A stretch of 64,000 nucleotides of DNA from assembly GCF_035046505.1 (NCBI RefSeq), contig NC_089822.1, positions 95,385,659 through 95,449,658 on the forward strand. The letters run 5' to 3'. The position numbers were made by a program, and so were the translations under genes. The notes under the pieces are model-generated. The model was not told where the DNA came from. It worked only from the letters and a program-made list of their open reading frames with translations, and did no database searches. Within the stretch, counting starts at the first letter, position 1. The number at the start of each line of letters is the position of its first letter. Of this stretch, positions 1 through 11,100 are shown piece by piece. The stretch is from Tiliqua scincoides (Eukaryota; Chordata; Lepidosauria; Squamata; Scincidae).

Positions 1-130
1 CACCCCTGGTCTAAATTGACAAGAACAAAAAGGCCAAGTAGCACCCATGGGACTTGAACCACCAGCAAGCTGGGATTATGTTTAACAAATGAAATTTGTA
101 TCTGAAGTAACCACTAGGCTGGCCCAAAGG
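1..130 (-). repeat. tRNA-derived SINE, cut by the window edge
   Basis: Read on the minus strand, this stretch has a Pol III A-box-like motif (CAGCCTAGTGG, complement of 111-121) and a B-box (GGTTCAAGTC, complement of about 51-60) at a spacing typical of tRNA-headed SINEs. The body continues past the left edge of the window. It is an internal SINE promoter and not a tRNA gene, because no cloverleaf with matching acceptor arms is visible. The family was not identified. Confidence 0.5.
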
Positions 131-461
131 CAAGCACCTGTGCAAGATGTATAAGAACCTGTTCCGCAAGGGCTTTGATAAAGCGAATAGTAGATCACCG
201 GTTCCCAACCTGACCACAAGTGGTCCATGAGACCCTGAGAAGTGGTCCACGAAGCCTCAGAAAAAAAAGATTACCTTTAATCGCTTCCAGTGTGTTCCCC
301 CATGGACCACCAGAGAGGGCGGAGAATGAACTGCCCACAGCCAGCAACAAAAGCAGCAACCCACAAATCCTCACTATAAATAATGCATCTAATAAATCTC
401 TAATTATTACAAATTTAATTGTATTTTTTGTGTGAAGGGCTGGGAGTTGCATGCATGGCCC

Positions 462-1116
462 ATGAGAGGGGGTACAGAGGGTAATTTGTACCTGGGCCCA
501 GGTTCAAAAAGGAGGCAAAAGGAGGCTTCCCAAAAGTTTCCTGGGATCTTATATTTTCCAATCTCACCAGGACTTACTGCCCACATGGGATGTGGGGTGC
601 ATGGCAGCTGTGGCTGCTGCAAGCCATACATGCTGGGCCAAGGAATGCATACATGTCACTCCTTAGCACAGTGTCAACTCTGGGAGGAAACTGGCCTGCA
701 GATCTGCTTACCATGAAGGAGTATATCAAGGACATAGCTGTGGAACTACAGTTGCTGCAGAAGTACATTTTGGTTCACACAGGACACTTTCCATTCTAGT
801 GTGAGCCTAAATATGATCTAATTTTCTGCAATGATTTTCTACATTTAAAATTTTTTTTAGAGATTTAGGAGTCTGTTTGGTTTTCTGTATTACTGTATCT
901 ATCTGCTGACACTGTGTGGGCAGGTAGACCTGGGCTCCACATTGGGAAGTACAGTAGATCAGGGCTCCAAAAACTCTTCGTGCTGTTCAACCCTCCTCCT
1001 GCCCTGTTTTTCCCCTCCCCAGCCCTGTCGCCACCCTCCCTAACTCTGTTTCATGTCCTCCCTTTCCCCTTTGGGAAGGGGCCCAAAATAAACATTTTAC
1101 CCCGTAATAAAATTCC
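462..1116 (+). repeat. unclassified interspersed repeat, copy 1
   Basis: This segment shares its two ends and several internal blocks with 18570-18918. Both start around GGGTAATTTGTACC, then carry a purine-rich block, then a C-rich block (CCCTGTTT, CTGTTTCA), then a GGGGCCCAAAA-like stretch, and end at AAATTCCTCT followed by GAGGCCCTGA. Copy 1 is longer because of extra sequence at about 610-900. No coding potential or known family was recognised. Confidence 0.5.
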
Positions 1117-1171
1117 TCTTGGAGGCCCTGATTGGATGTGGTCCTCACCAGTTCCAATTTTTCCAGTTCCA

Positions 1172-1525
1172 GGCAGGAGGTCTGGTCTAGTGGGTTGAGC
1201 CTCCATTTGCCTGAAGATAACATCCAAAGGTCGCCAGTTCGAGGCCACTGGCACCGTGCGACCTTGAAGCAGCTGACAAGCTGAGCCGAGTTATTCCATC
1301 TGCTCTGAGTGTGAGAGGATGGAGGCCAGAATGTGCAACCAGATCAAGAAAGAAACATCTGAATGTTGTGGTTTCTTGAAAGATAGAAACCTTCTTTCAA
1401 ACTGTAAAAATCCCTATGGGGATTTAAATTGCCTGCCTATATAAACCGCCTTGAATAAAGTCTAAGGAGAAATCTGAGGACCAAGAAAGGCGGTATAGAA
1501 ATACCTGTATTATTATTATTATTTT
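1172..1525 (+). repeat. tRNA-headed SINE with L2-like tail, copy 1
   Basis: A Pol III A-box (TGGTCTAGTGG, 1183-1193) and B-box (AGTTCGAGGCC, 1236-1246) mark a tRNA-derived head. The body ends in a segment typical of L2-mobilised SINEs (AAAGGCGGTATAGAAATACC) and an ATT-repeat tail. A second copy lies in opposite orientation at about 45655-45993 and aligns along its whole length, which supports the boundaries. Confidence 0.7.
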
Positions 1526-2141
1526 GTCTCAGTGGTCCACGGGCTCCTGAAGGCTGGGAACCACTGCAGTAGATGAATTCAATCCTCCAAGGGTAGAGCT
1601 AATTTCCACTATGCAACTGGCAAGATCAAATGGACTATACTACTTTGGCAGCAGATAGGGGGCAGTTTGCAGGTCTGGCTGCTTCCTCACTTTCATTTTT
1701 TTAAAATTATCCTTTGTAGAAAACTAGAATGTCAGCCTAGCCTCATCTGACATGCTGTTTTGTTTTGTTGCAGTTTTTTTTCCATGGGACATGATAATAT
1801 AATTACAAATATTTTTATTCCACTTGTCAATAAAAAAAAAAGTTCACAAAGCAGTTTGCGTAGCAAAAATAAATCAATGTTCAAGTTGGCAATTCCTCCT
1901 ATCGCTTGTTTACACTGTCTGGAGTAGGAACAGTTCAGAAATAGTTTTCGCATGACAAGTTTCAAACAAAAATTAAACTGTTTACAATATTTTGGCTTCT
2001 GAATGGCTTCAGCGGTGCACCTAGGAAGACCATAGCATTTGAACTGTCCCTAAGTCCTGATTATTCCCATGCAACATGAGTATTCATATGATTTTCAGGA
2101 CCATAGCTACGCTTGTGTATTTGATCGTGCTGTTTACCAAC

Positions 2142-5100
2142 CTGTGTTTTCCCATCTGGTCTAAGCCAAGGCAAAGTTCCATTTCTTTCCAGAGATTTGA
2201 TTTTTGCATTAAGTTTGTGTGCAAGCAGGATAGTTAAGGGCATGCACTCATCATTTTCATCAGTCGCATAACCAAACATCAAGCCCTGCAGTAGAATTCA
2301 CACAGATATTACAATAAATGCATTGGTTTCTTACATAGACTTTATATTCCTGCCATGTTCAAATGGCTACAAATATTTCCTATAAATCAAACCATTTACA
2401 GGTGGAGTTTGTTTATCTGCAGATTTTATAGCCATGTATTTGACTCATTCTGAACCTTCCAAAGGAGACTAGAGCTCTGCTCCAGTCGCTGCCAGAGGAT
2501 TTAAAGGGCCGAAAACCACAAGTTTGCTTAACCATGGTTTTTGGTATCCACAGAGGGTCTGAGAACAGATCCCTCATGGATACCCTCACCTGTAGTATAG
2601 TAAATATAGTAAACCATAACGCCCCATGGCAGCCTGAAATACTCTTCTGGAATACCGACATGATGCAACTTGTCTCTTGTCCTTCAAAACTTGAAGTGAA
2701 ACCAAGCCTAAGCTACAGGTGACCGTGTCAGATTCCCATGTGAGAATCAAGTTGCTACCACGTTTCTACAAAGCAAGGATTTGGGGGTCAGGGGGAATCC
2801 TTAGTACAACCCATGGGCAGGCAGGAAGGGAGGACGAAAATCACCCCCCACCTCCCCAAACTCTTTTTGAATAAGCAATTTTTCTTACTTTGGGAGCTAA
2901 TTCTGGTCATGAAGCACCATCATGATGAAAAAATAGATTTTTTTAAAAGCTATGTGCAGGGGCATGCTGCACAGAACAGCTCCTCTCTCCTGCCTTTCCA
3001 TGCCGGACTATAATGTTCCCCATTGCTCCACTTTGTAGAGGTTCAACACAACCTGGCTGCTGTCAGGTCTCACTACACCCTAAGAATGTGGAAAGGGTTG
3101 TAGCTCAAGAGAGTCCATGCTTTGACAGTGTAGACAGGACTGAGCGAGAGAGACCTCTTCCTCCCCCATTTTGCTTCTCCTAGTACAATACTGAAATTTA
3201 GGATGTATGTTTCTTGTGGCAGGGCCCTGAATTTTTTGCTTATGAACCTCTGTCACCCCCTATATCTGCGGACTCAGCTTCCATGGTTTCAGTTATCCAT
3301 GGTTCATAAATCCCCCCCATCGCAGTCATGCTCATCTCATCGGTTTTTGTTTTGTTTGCCCTCCTATCGTTATCTCCTGTGCTGTCTGCTTCCCACTTCC
3401 CATTATCTCAGCCTGAGATGCTTTAGGAAAAGAAAAATTACTTGGTCTCCAGCGCCAATGTCATCATCACCCTTTCCACAGGAGATGGCCTGCTTGATTT
3501 CATGACACTGCTGTTCCAGGGCTACCAGCACAGTGCAAGTCTTGTAATCTAATCCTGTGAAGTTAATATTACGTATATGTATTTATTTATTAGATTCCCA
3601 CCTTTCCTCCCTAAGGGCATCCAAGGCAAACATACAATATGCCGCAGACAGTCGCCTATAAGGTGATCTCACAGATAAGTCAAGGGCAGGTTTTCAGCCT
3701 AAAAGCATGGAATGTTCCACAACCCTCAGATAAGTCAGGCTAAAACTTGGGGAATGGTGTTTGTGAGGAGGAGCCACAGAGCCTGTTTGCCCTGAAGCCT
3801 GTTTGAAAGGGGGGAATGAATCTGAGCCATGCCACTGTTTTTGAAGACATTAACAAGGTGCAGTATGTAGTTCTGTATGCCACCTCCCCTAAAGCAGCAG
3901 AAGTGAACATTGCCTTGAAATGCTTAAAAAAAAGATCCAGGTTTGAAACTGCAGAAAAGCATACGCAATTTTAAAAACCATCCAAAACAAGGGCAGCACC
4001 AATAGAAAGCAACATAAACAACTTACCTCAGCCCAACACCCTGCTTCACTTGCTGCCAGACAACTTTTTATACGGTTACTGTCATTTATGAGGCACTTCT
4101 GGGTTTGGAGTTAACAAGCATGCTCGGAAGACTCTACAAGGGAGCTTCGGACAAATGTAAACAAAGTTGCCTGTTTGTAAGCTGTCTGCAATCACTCAAA
4201 ATGTTCCTCAGACGTTTCACAGACCGTCTGCAGGCACTATTAAAGCTTCTCCTGGCTGCTTGAATCACCCTGACCCCACAGATAAGACAAGGAGACAATC
4301 TATGCTTAATTTATTGACAGAAATTTCTCACCTTATAGGCGAGTATCTACGGTAAAAACTATAAAATACATAATAAATAACAAGGAAATATTTTAAAAAA
4401 CGTATAATACAATATTAAAACCAACCAGTGGCAATCAATCATCCAAACAGCCACAATAATTAGTAAAGCCACCCATAAAAACAGCAGACATACCACTAAA
4501 AGATACCTTGCTGAGGTCAGAAAGCTTTTTGAAAGTAGAAAGTCTTTAGACCTCGCCAGAAGGCTTCTAGAGAGGGAGAATTTCTTAATGCAAAAGGAGA
4601 GAGAAATCCACTACCAGAAGTAACTGCCACTATCAAGAAGGGCCTATTTCTAGCCGCCATCTCCCTAACTTCTATCAGTGGTGGCAAATCCAGAAGGGCC
4701 CTCTCAGATGACTGAAGAGGATGGGCCAAATTATATATGGCCCTCTCCACAAAATCATCACATAAGGCAGTTTTTACCATTTCCTTAAGTGTTAGGGATG
4801 TGTACCTCTGATTCTGCCCACTTTCTCATGCACGTACCCTTAGATATCACTCTTGTGGATGCCCAAAATAAGTATCTGACAAGGCTCACAACAGGAAGAC
4901 CCACAGTGCCAACTCATCCATGAGGCCAATTGACAGCCCAATCCTGAGCTGCATGGAGCGTGGGGCTGTTGCGGCACTGAAAATGGCTAGCATGGCATCC
5001 AACGTACAACCAGGCAGCTGCTGGCAGCTCCTTGGGAGAAGGAGATGTTCATCCCCTTCCCCTGGGTGAGGAAAGTAGCCCTGCAATGGGGCTACTTGAT

Positions 5101-8100
5101 TCTGTGGCAACCCTTGGACTGGCACAGAATCAAAGAGCTCCAAGTCAGGCCTTGTGGCCCAACATGGAGCTCAGAATTCGGTGAAGCTGAGCTCCACGGG
5201 TCCCACCCTCTTCCCACCTCACTTCCTCCCTCCACCATACCTCTCCCAACCCTCCCCCCACCTCCACCCACCCCCAGAACACCTCCTCACAGCCTCCTCC
5301 CGCTCCTACCTACCTCTTTGCCACCCAGTGGTTCGGGCGACTATAGCCAGCTGATAGAGAACCAGCTATCCCCCCCCCCAGCACTTGCCCAGCATCTGCT
5401 GGCGCTGGGCTAACTCCAACACTTGGCCAGTGCTAAGCCCCACAAATGGCAGATTGGTAGGCATGCCCATCTCTATCCACCTACTTGCCTCCACTGCTGC
5501 TACTCCTCCTTCCCCTCACTCTCCTTCCACTCCCTGGATTAGAAGAGGACATGGGGGAAAGAGAGGAAGAGGAGATGCGGAGGGGAGCAGAGTGCTGAGC
5601 TAGAGCAATGGAGAGGGGGAGAAGCAGAGGCCAACACATCATTGGCAGCATTTGGCAAGCCACCTCACGAGGGCTTACATATGCATGCTCTGCTCCAAAG
5701 AGTCGCAGAGTACCAGCGCTCCTTACACTTCAGGTAGACATAACCTACCAGTCAGCCCTCAAACCAGTTCATATGTCAGAGCATACCACTTACTGGCCCT
5801 GTCGACCAGACACAATCTGGATGAACGTGTTTCAGAGGAAGCTAGTGGCTTCGGTAGAGCCACTATGGCAGTCATTTTGGTAAGCACACAACCCACCTTT
5901 GGAAGAGTCATCATACCCAATCTTCTTGACTGTATCTCTCACAACTTGCTGGTAATCGACAACTGCTTTAGAAGTAATTTCACCACACAACAAGATCATC
6001 CCAGTTTTGGCCACACATTCTGCATAAACACAGGCAGTGCAACAAAGTTAATTATAGACTACTATGTACCAAAGATTTTTTGGGGGGAGGGGGTTGTTTT
6101 TTAAAACCATCAAAGACATATGTGAGCTCCCTTGTACTTTTGAGTTATCTGATGAGGTTCTGCTCTGAGTACTCCCTTTGCAGTTACTATTTCCAGCACA
6201 GTGCACTGCAGAGCTTTTTCTGCTGTGGCACCTTTTTAAAGAAATAATGAAATCTATTTTATAAGACACATCTGCAAGTAAAGGAAGGTGAATTTTTTTC
6301 AAGCAAGTATTTGGAGTTAAGTATTTGGATTCAGCATTTTATTTGTTTGTTTGTTTATTTGCAGCATTTTTATCCCCTTTCTCCTAAAGGGAGTTCAAGG
6401 CAGCTAACTATGAAAAACATAAATCTTAGAAAAACAATTAAAACATTGAAACAAAGCAAACTCCCAGGATCACTTTTATTAAAATATATCACTTTAAAAG
6501 GGTCAGCCCCTAGTATCAGTCAAAACCTTCCTAAATAAGAAGGTCTTGAGGCCCGACAAAAGAGGGGGAGCTGTTTTTAATTCCAGGGGAAAGGAGTTCT
6601 ATAAGTGAACACCACCGCCAAGAAGGCCCTACTTCTAGCTGCCGCCACTCCTCACCTATACTGGTGGCGGCACCATCAAAAGGGCACCTCAGATGACCTG
6701 AGAAGATGAATAGGATTATATGGACAAAGGCGGTCCCTCGAATACGCAAGCCGTAAAGGGCTTTCAAAGTCAAAACTAGCACTTTGAATTGAGCCCAGAA
6801 ATGAACTGGCAGCTGGTATAGCCACAGAAGCAATGGTCCGACTGAGTTAAACCAACAAGCTGCAGCAACCACAGGGGCGGCCACATTCTGCACCAGTTGC
6901 TGTTTCAAGACCGTCTTCAGAGGCAGCCCTGTGTTACAGTAATCTAATCTAGATGTCACTAGAGCATGGGTCACTGTGGCATTCAGTCTGAGTAATGCTG
7001 CAAGCCTTGTTAGATTTAGATCAAGCTTTAGTTGATTAAGTCGTAGAATAATTCTACTGTTAGCCCTTTCTCTTCAAACAACCCAGAAACACGTGTTTTT
7101 TATGTATTCTAAAACAATCACCTGCAAAGGTTCTAGCAAAACTCAAAGCATGAGCCTCTGTATTTTGTGATTCTGTTTCTCGTCTTTCAGTTCATAAATA
7201 AGGCTTACCACAAGCGACTTTGGCATCTGGATCAACCTTGATATGGGCATCGAGAACAGCATCGCTGATCTGATCGCACATTTTATCTAGAAAAAAAAAC
7301 ACATGAAGCAGCCATATTTTCTATGGGTCATGAAATTCTCCAAATTTGTAAGAATAACCCTAGCTATAACAAGAGCAAGAGACACCCTGTTGGAGTGGCA
7401 CTCTATGACAATTACTGACAGACTAACTCTGCATAGGAATTTAGCCCAATGCACAAGTTTCATTAACATTTTGGCTTCAGTTTCCAAAAGGAAGCTAAAC
7501 AGCAAACATGCAGCTGTGTGTGTGCATGGATGGGTGGCATTTTCTAAGGCAGTGCTTCCAAAACTGTGGGTCGCAATTCATAGCTCAGGCTCTTTGTCCT
7601 GACAGGGCATGCAGATATCCTTTTCAGTGCACAGACATCAGGCAGGTTGAAGGGGGGCAAACACAATTCTATATCCTTCCATCAGACATCTGCAGTAGGC
7701 AACTAGGATGTGATTATGTAAAGAAATTATCAGGGATGGGAAAACCCAGCCTGGCATGACTCGAGTTGAGTCTAGAGACACCGCCCCCTGCGACTCTACT
7801 CCAAAACGAGTCATAACAGAGTCACCCTTTTGCAACTCGATAGGACTGAGTCAAGTCACCCCCCCTTTAAAAAGCCCACAGAGGGAAACAGGGCTGCTGC
7901 TGGGCGGTGTACACACTTCGGGGATGCGTTTCAACATTCCCCACCGTCCCCACCCACCCCAATGCCTGGCAGCAGCATGGAATGCACCCAAACCTTCCTT
8001 TCCCCTTCATGATCTTCATGGCCCTCTAGGGGAAGGCCGACAGGAGCCGAGGGGCATCCGGTTCGGGACTCCTCATCCCTATGGGATGAGGATGGGGAGG

Positions 8101-11100
8101 TTAGAGAACAACAAGACAAAGGCAGGGTAGGAGAAGAAATTGGCAAAGGTAGCGTGATGGGATGTGATAGACAGTTTGGCACAATGAGAGGATGCGGGGA
8201 CAAAGGAGCGAATAAGCAGCCCATCCTAGGGCATTCCGTGTACAAATGCTTTTATGCGAATGCCCGAAGTCTACGAGCAAAGGTGGGAGAACTGGAATGT
8301 CTGGTGACAAGGGAGAACATTGACATAGTGGGCATAACGGAAACCTGGTGGAATGCAGAGAATCAGTGGGATACCGCAATCCCGGGCTATAAACTCTACA
8401 GGAGGGACAGGCAGGGGCGTGTTGGAGGTGGGGTGGCCCTTTATGTTAAGGAAGGGATAGAATCCAGCAAAGTAGAGATTGAAGGTGGGTCTGACTCCAC
8501 TGTAGAATCTCTGTGGGTTAAATTACCAGGCTTGTGCAGCGATGCAATACTGGGGGCGTGCTATCATCCTCCAGACCAGAAATCGGATGGGGACCTTGAA
8601 ATGAGGAAACAGATCAGGGAGGTGACAAGGAGGGACAGGGTTGTAATCATGGGGGACTTCAATTATCCTCATATTGACTGGGTCAATTTGTGTTCTGGTC
8701 ACGATAAGGAAACCGGATTTCTTGACGTGCTAAATGACTGTGGCTTAGAGCAGCTAGTCACGGAGCCCACCAGAGGACAGGTGACTCTGGATTTAATATT
8801 GTGCGGTATGCAGGACCTGGTTAGAGATGTAAACGTTACTGAGCCATTGGGGAACAGTGATCATGCTGCGATCCATTTTGACATGCACGTTGGGGGAAGA
8901 ATACCAGGCAAATCTCTAACAAAAACCCTTGACTTCCGACGGGCAGACTTCCCCCAAATGAGGAGGCTGGTTAGAAGGAGGTTGAAAGGGAGGGTAAAAA
9001 GAGTCCAATCTCTCCATAGTCATGGAGGCTGCTTAAAACAACAGTAATAGAGGCCCAGCAGAGGTGTATACCGCAAAGAAAGAAGGGTTCCACTAAATCC
9101 AGGAGAGTGCCCGCATGGCTAACCAGCCAAGTTAGAGAGGCTGTGAAGGGCAAGGAAGCTTCCTTCCATAAATGGAAGTCTTGCCCTAATGAGGAGAATA
9201 AAAAGGAACATAAATTGTGGCAAAAGAAATGTAAGAAGTTGATACGGGAGGCCAAGCGAGACTATGAGGAACGCATGGCCAGCAACATTAAGGGGAATAA
9301 TAAAAGCTTCTTCAAATATGTTAGAAGCAGGAAACCCGCCAGAGAAGCGGTTGGCCCTCTGGATGGTGAGGGAGGGAAAGGGGAGATAAAAGGAGACTTA
9401 GAGATGGCAGAGAAATTAAATGAGTTCTTTGCATCTGTCTTCACAGCAGAAGACCTCGGGCAGATACCGCTGCCCGAACAGCCCCTCCTGACCGAGGAGT
9501 TAAGTCAGATAGAGGTTAAAAGAGAAGATGTTTCAGACCTCATTGATAAATTAAAGATCAATAAGTCACCGGGCCCTGATGGCATCCACCCAAGAGTTAT
9601 TAAGGAATTGAAGAATGAAGTTGCAGATCTCTTGACTAAGGTATGCAACTTGTCCCTCAAAACGGCCACGGTGCCAGAAGATTGGAGGATAGCAAATGTC
9701 ATGCCTATTTTTAAAAAGGGAAAGAGGGGGGACCCGGGAAACTATAGGCCGGTCAGCCTAACATCCATACCGGGTAAGATGGTGGAATGCCTCATCAAAG
9801 ATAGGATCTCAAAACACATAGATGAACAGGCCTTGCTTAGGGAGAGTCAGCATGGCTTCTGTAAGGGTAAGTCTTGCCTCACGAACCTTATAGAATTCTT
9901 TGAAAAGGTCAATAGGCATGTGGATTTGGGAGAACCCGTGGACATTATATATCTGGACTTTCAGAAGGCATTTGACACGGTCCCTCACCTAAGGCTACTG
10001 AAAAAACTCCACAGTCAGGGAATTAGAGGACAGGTCCTCTCATGGATTGAGAACTGGTTGGAGGCCAGGAAGCAGAGAGTGGGTGTCAATGGGCAATTTT
10101 CACAATGGAGAGAGGTGAAAAGCGGTGTGCCCCAAGGATCTGTCCTGGGACCGGTGCTTTTCAACCTCTTCATAAATGACCTGGAGACAGGGTTGAGCAG
10201 TGAAGTGGCTAAGTTTGCAGACGACACCAAAATTTTCCAAGTGGTGAAGACCAGAAGTGATTGTGAGGAGCTCCAGAAGGATCTCTCCAGACTGGCAGAA
10301 TGGGCAGCAAAATGGCAGATGCGCTTCAATGTCAGTAAGTGTAAAGTCATGCACATTGGGGCAAAAAATCAAAACTTTAGATATAGGCTGATGGGTTCTG
10401 AGCTGTCTGTGACAGATCAGGAGCGTGATCTTGGGGTGGTGGTGGACAGGTCGATGAAAGTGTCGACACAATGTGCGGCGGCAGTGAAGAAGGCCAATTC
10501 TATGCTTGGGATCATTAGGAAGGGTATTGAGAACAAAACAGCTAGTATTATAATGCCGTTGTACAAATCTATGGTAAGGCCACACCTGCAGTATTGTGTC
10601 CAGTTCTGGTCGCCGCATCTCAAAAAAGACATAGTGGAAATGGAAAAGGTGCAAAAGAGAGCGACTAAGATGATTACGGGGCTGGGGCACCTTCCTTATG
10701 AGGAAAGGCTACGGCGTTTGGGCCTCTTCAGCCTAGAAAAGAGACGCCTGAGGGGGGACATGATTGAGACATACAAAATTATGTAGGGGATGGACAGAGT
10801 GGATAGGGAGATGCTCTTTACACTCTCACATAATACCAGAACCAGGGGACATCCACTAAAATTGAGTGTTGGGCGGGTTAGGACAGACAAAAGAAAATAT
10901 TTCTTTACTCAGCGTGTGGTCGGTCTGTGGAACTCCTTGCCACAGGATGTGGTGCTGGCGTCTACCCTAGATGCCTTTAAAAGGGGATTGGACAAGTTTC
11001 TGGAGGAAAAATCCATTACGGGGTACAAGCCATGATGTGTATGCGCAACCTCCTGATTTTAGAAATGGGTTATGTCAGAATGCCAGATGCAAGGGAGGGC

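Larger units (their letters stand above)
196..1566. mobile_element. hAT non-autonomous element, filled with later insertions
   Basis: The left end (CACCGGTTCCCAACC) and the right end (GGCTGGGAACCACTG) are imperfect inverted repeats of the hAT type CAGTGGTTCCCAACC. The flanking 8-mers TAGTAGAT (188-195) and CAGTAGAT (1567-1574) match at 7 of 8 positions, the duplication length expected of hAT transposition. The inside is largely occupied by an unclassified repeat (462-1116) and a SINE (about 1172-1525), so only the ends belong to the original element. No transposase is seen. Confidence 0.65.

Noticed and set aside
1172-1260. tRNA gene from A- and B-box motifs
   Set aside because: The boxes belong to a SINE head. 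There is no acceptor stem pairing, and the body and tail of a SINE follow.
5045-5413. Proline-rich 122-codon frame
   Set aside because: It is driven by a C-rich tract and is low complexity with no conserved domain.
10100-10690. Long minus-strand frame (196 codons) inside the CR1 copy
   Set aside because: It is the antisense of the reverse transcriptase region, and the sense strand has the conserved motifs. Similar antisense frames lie in the second copy.
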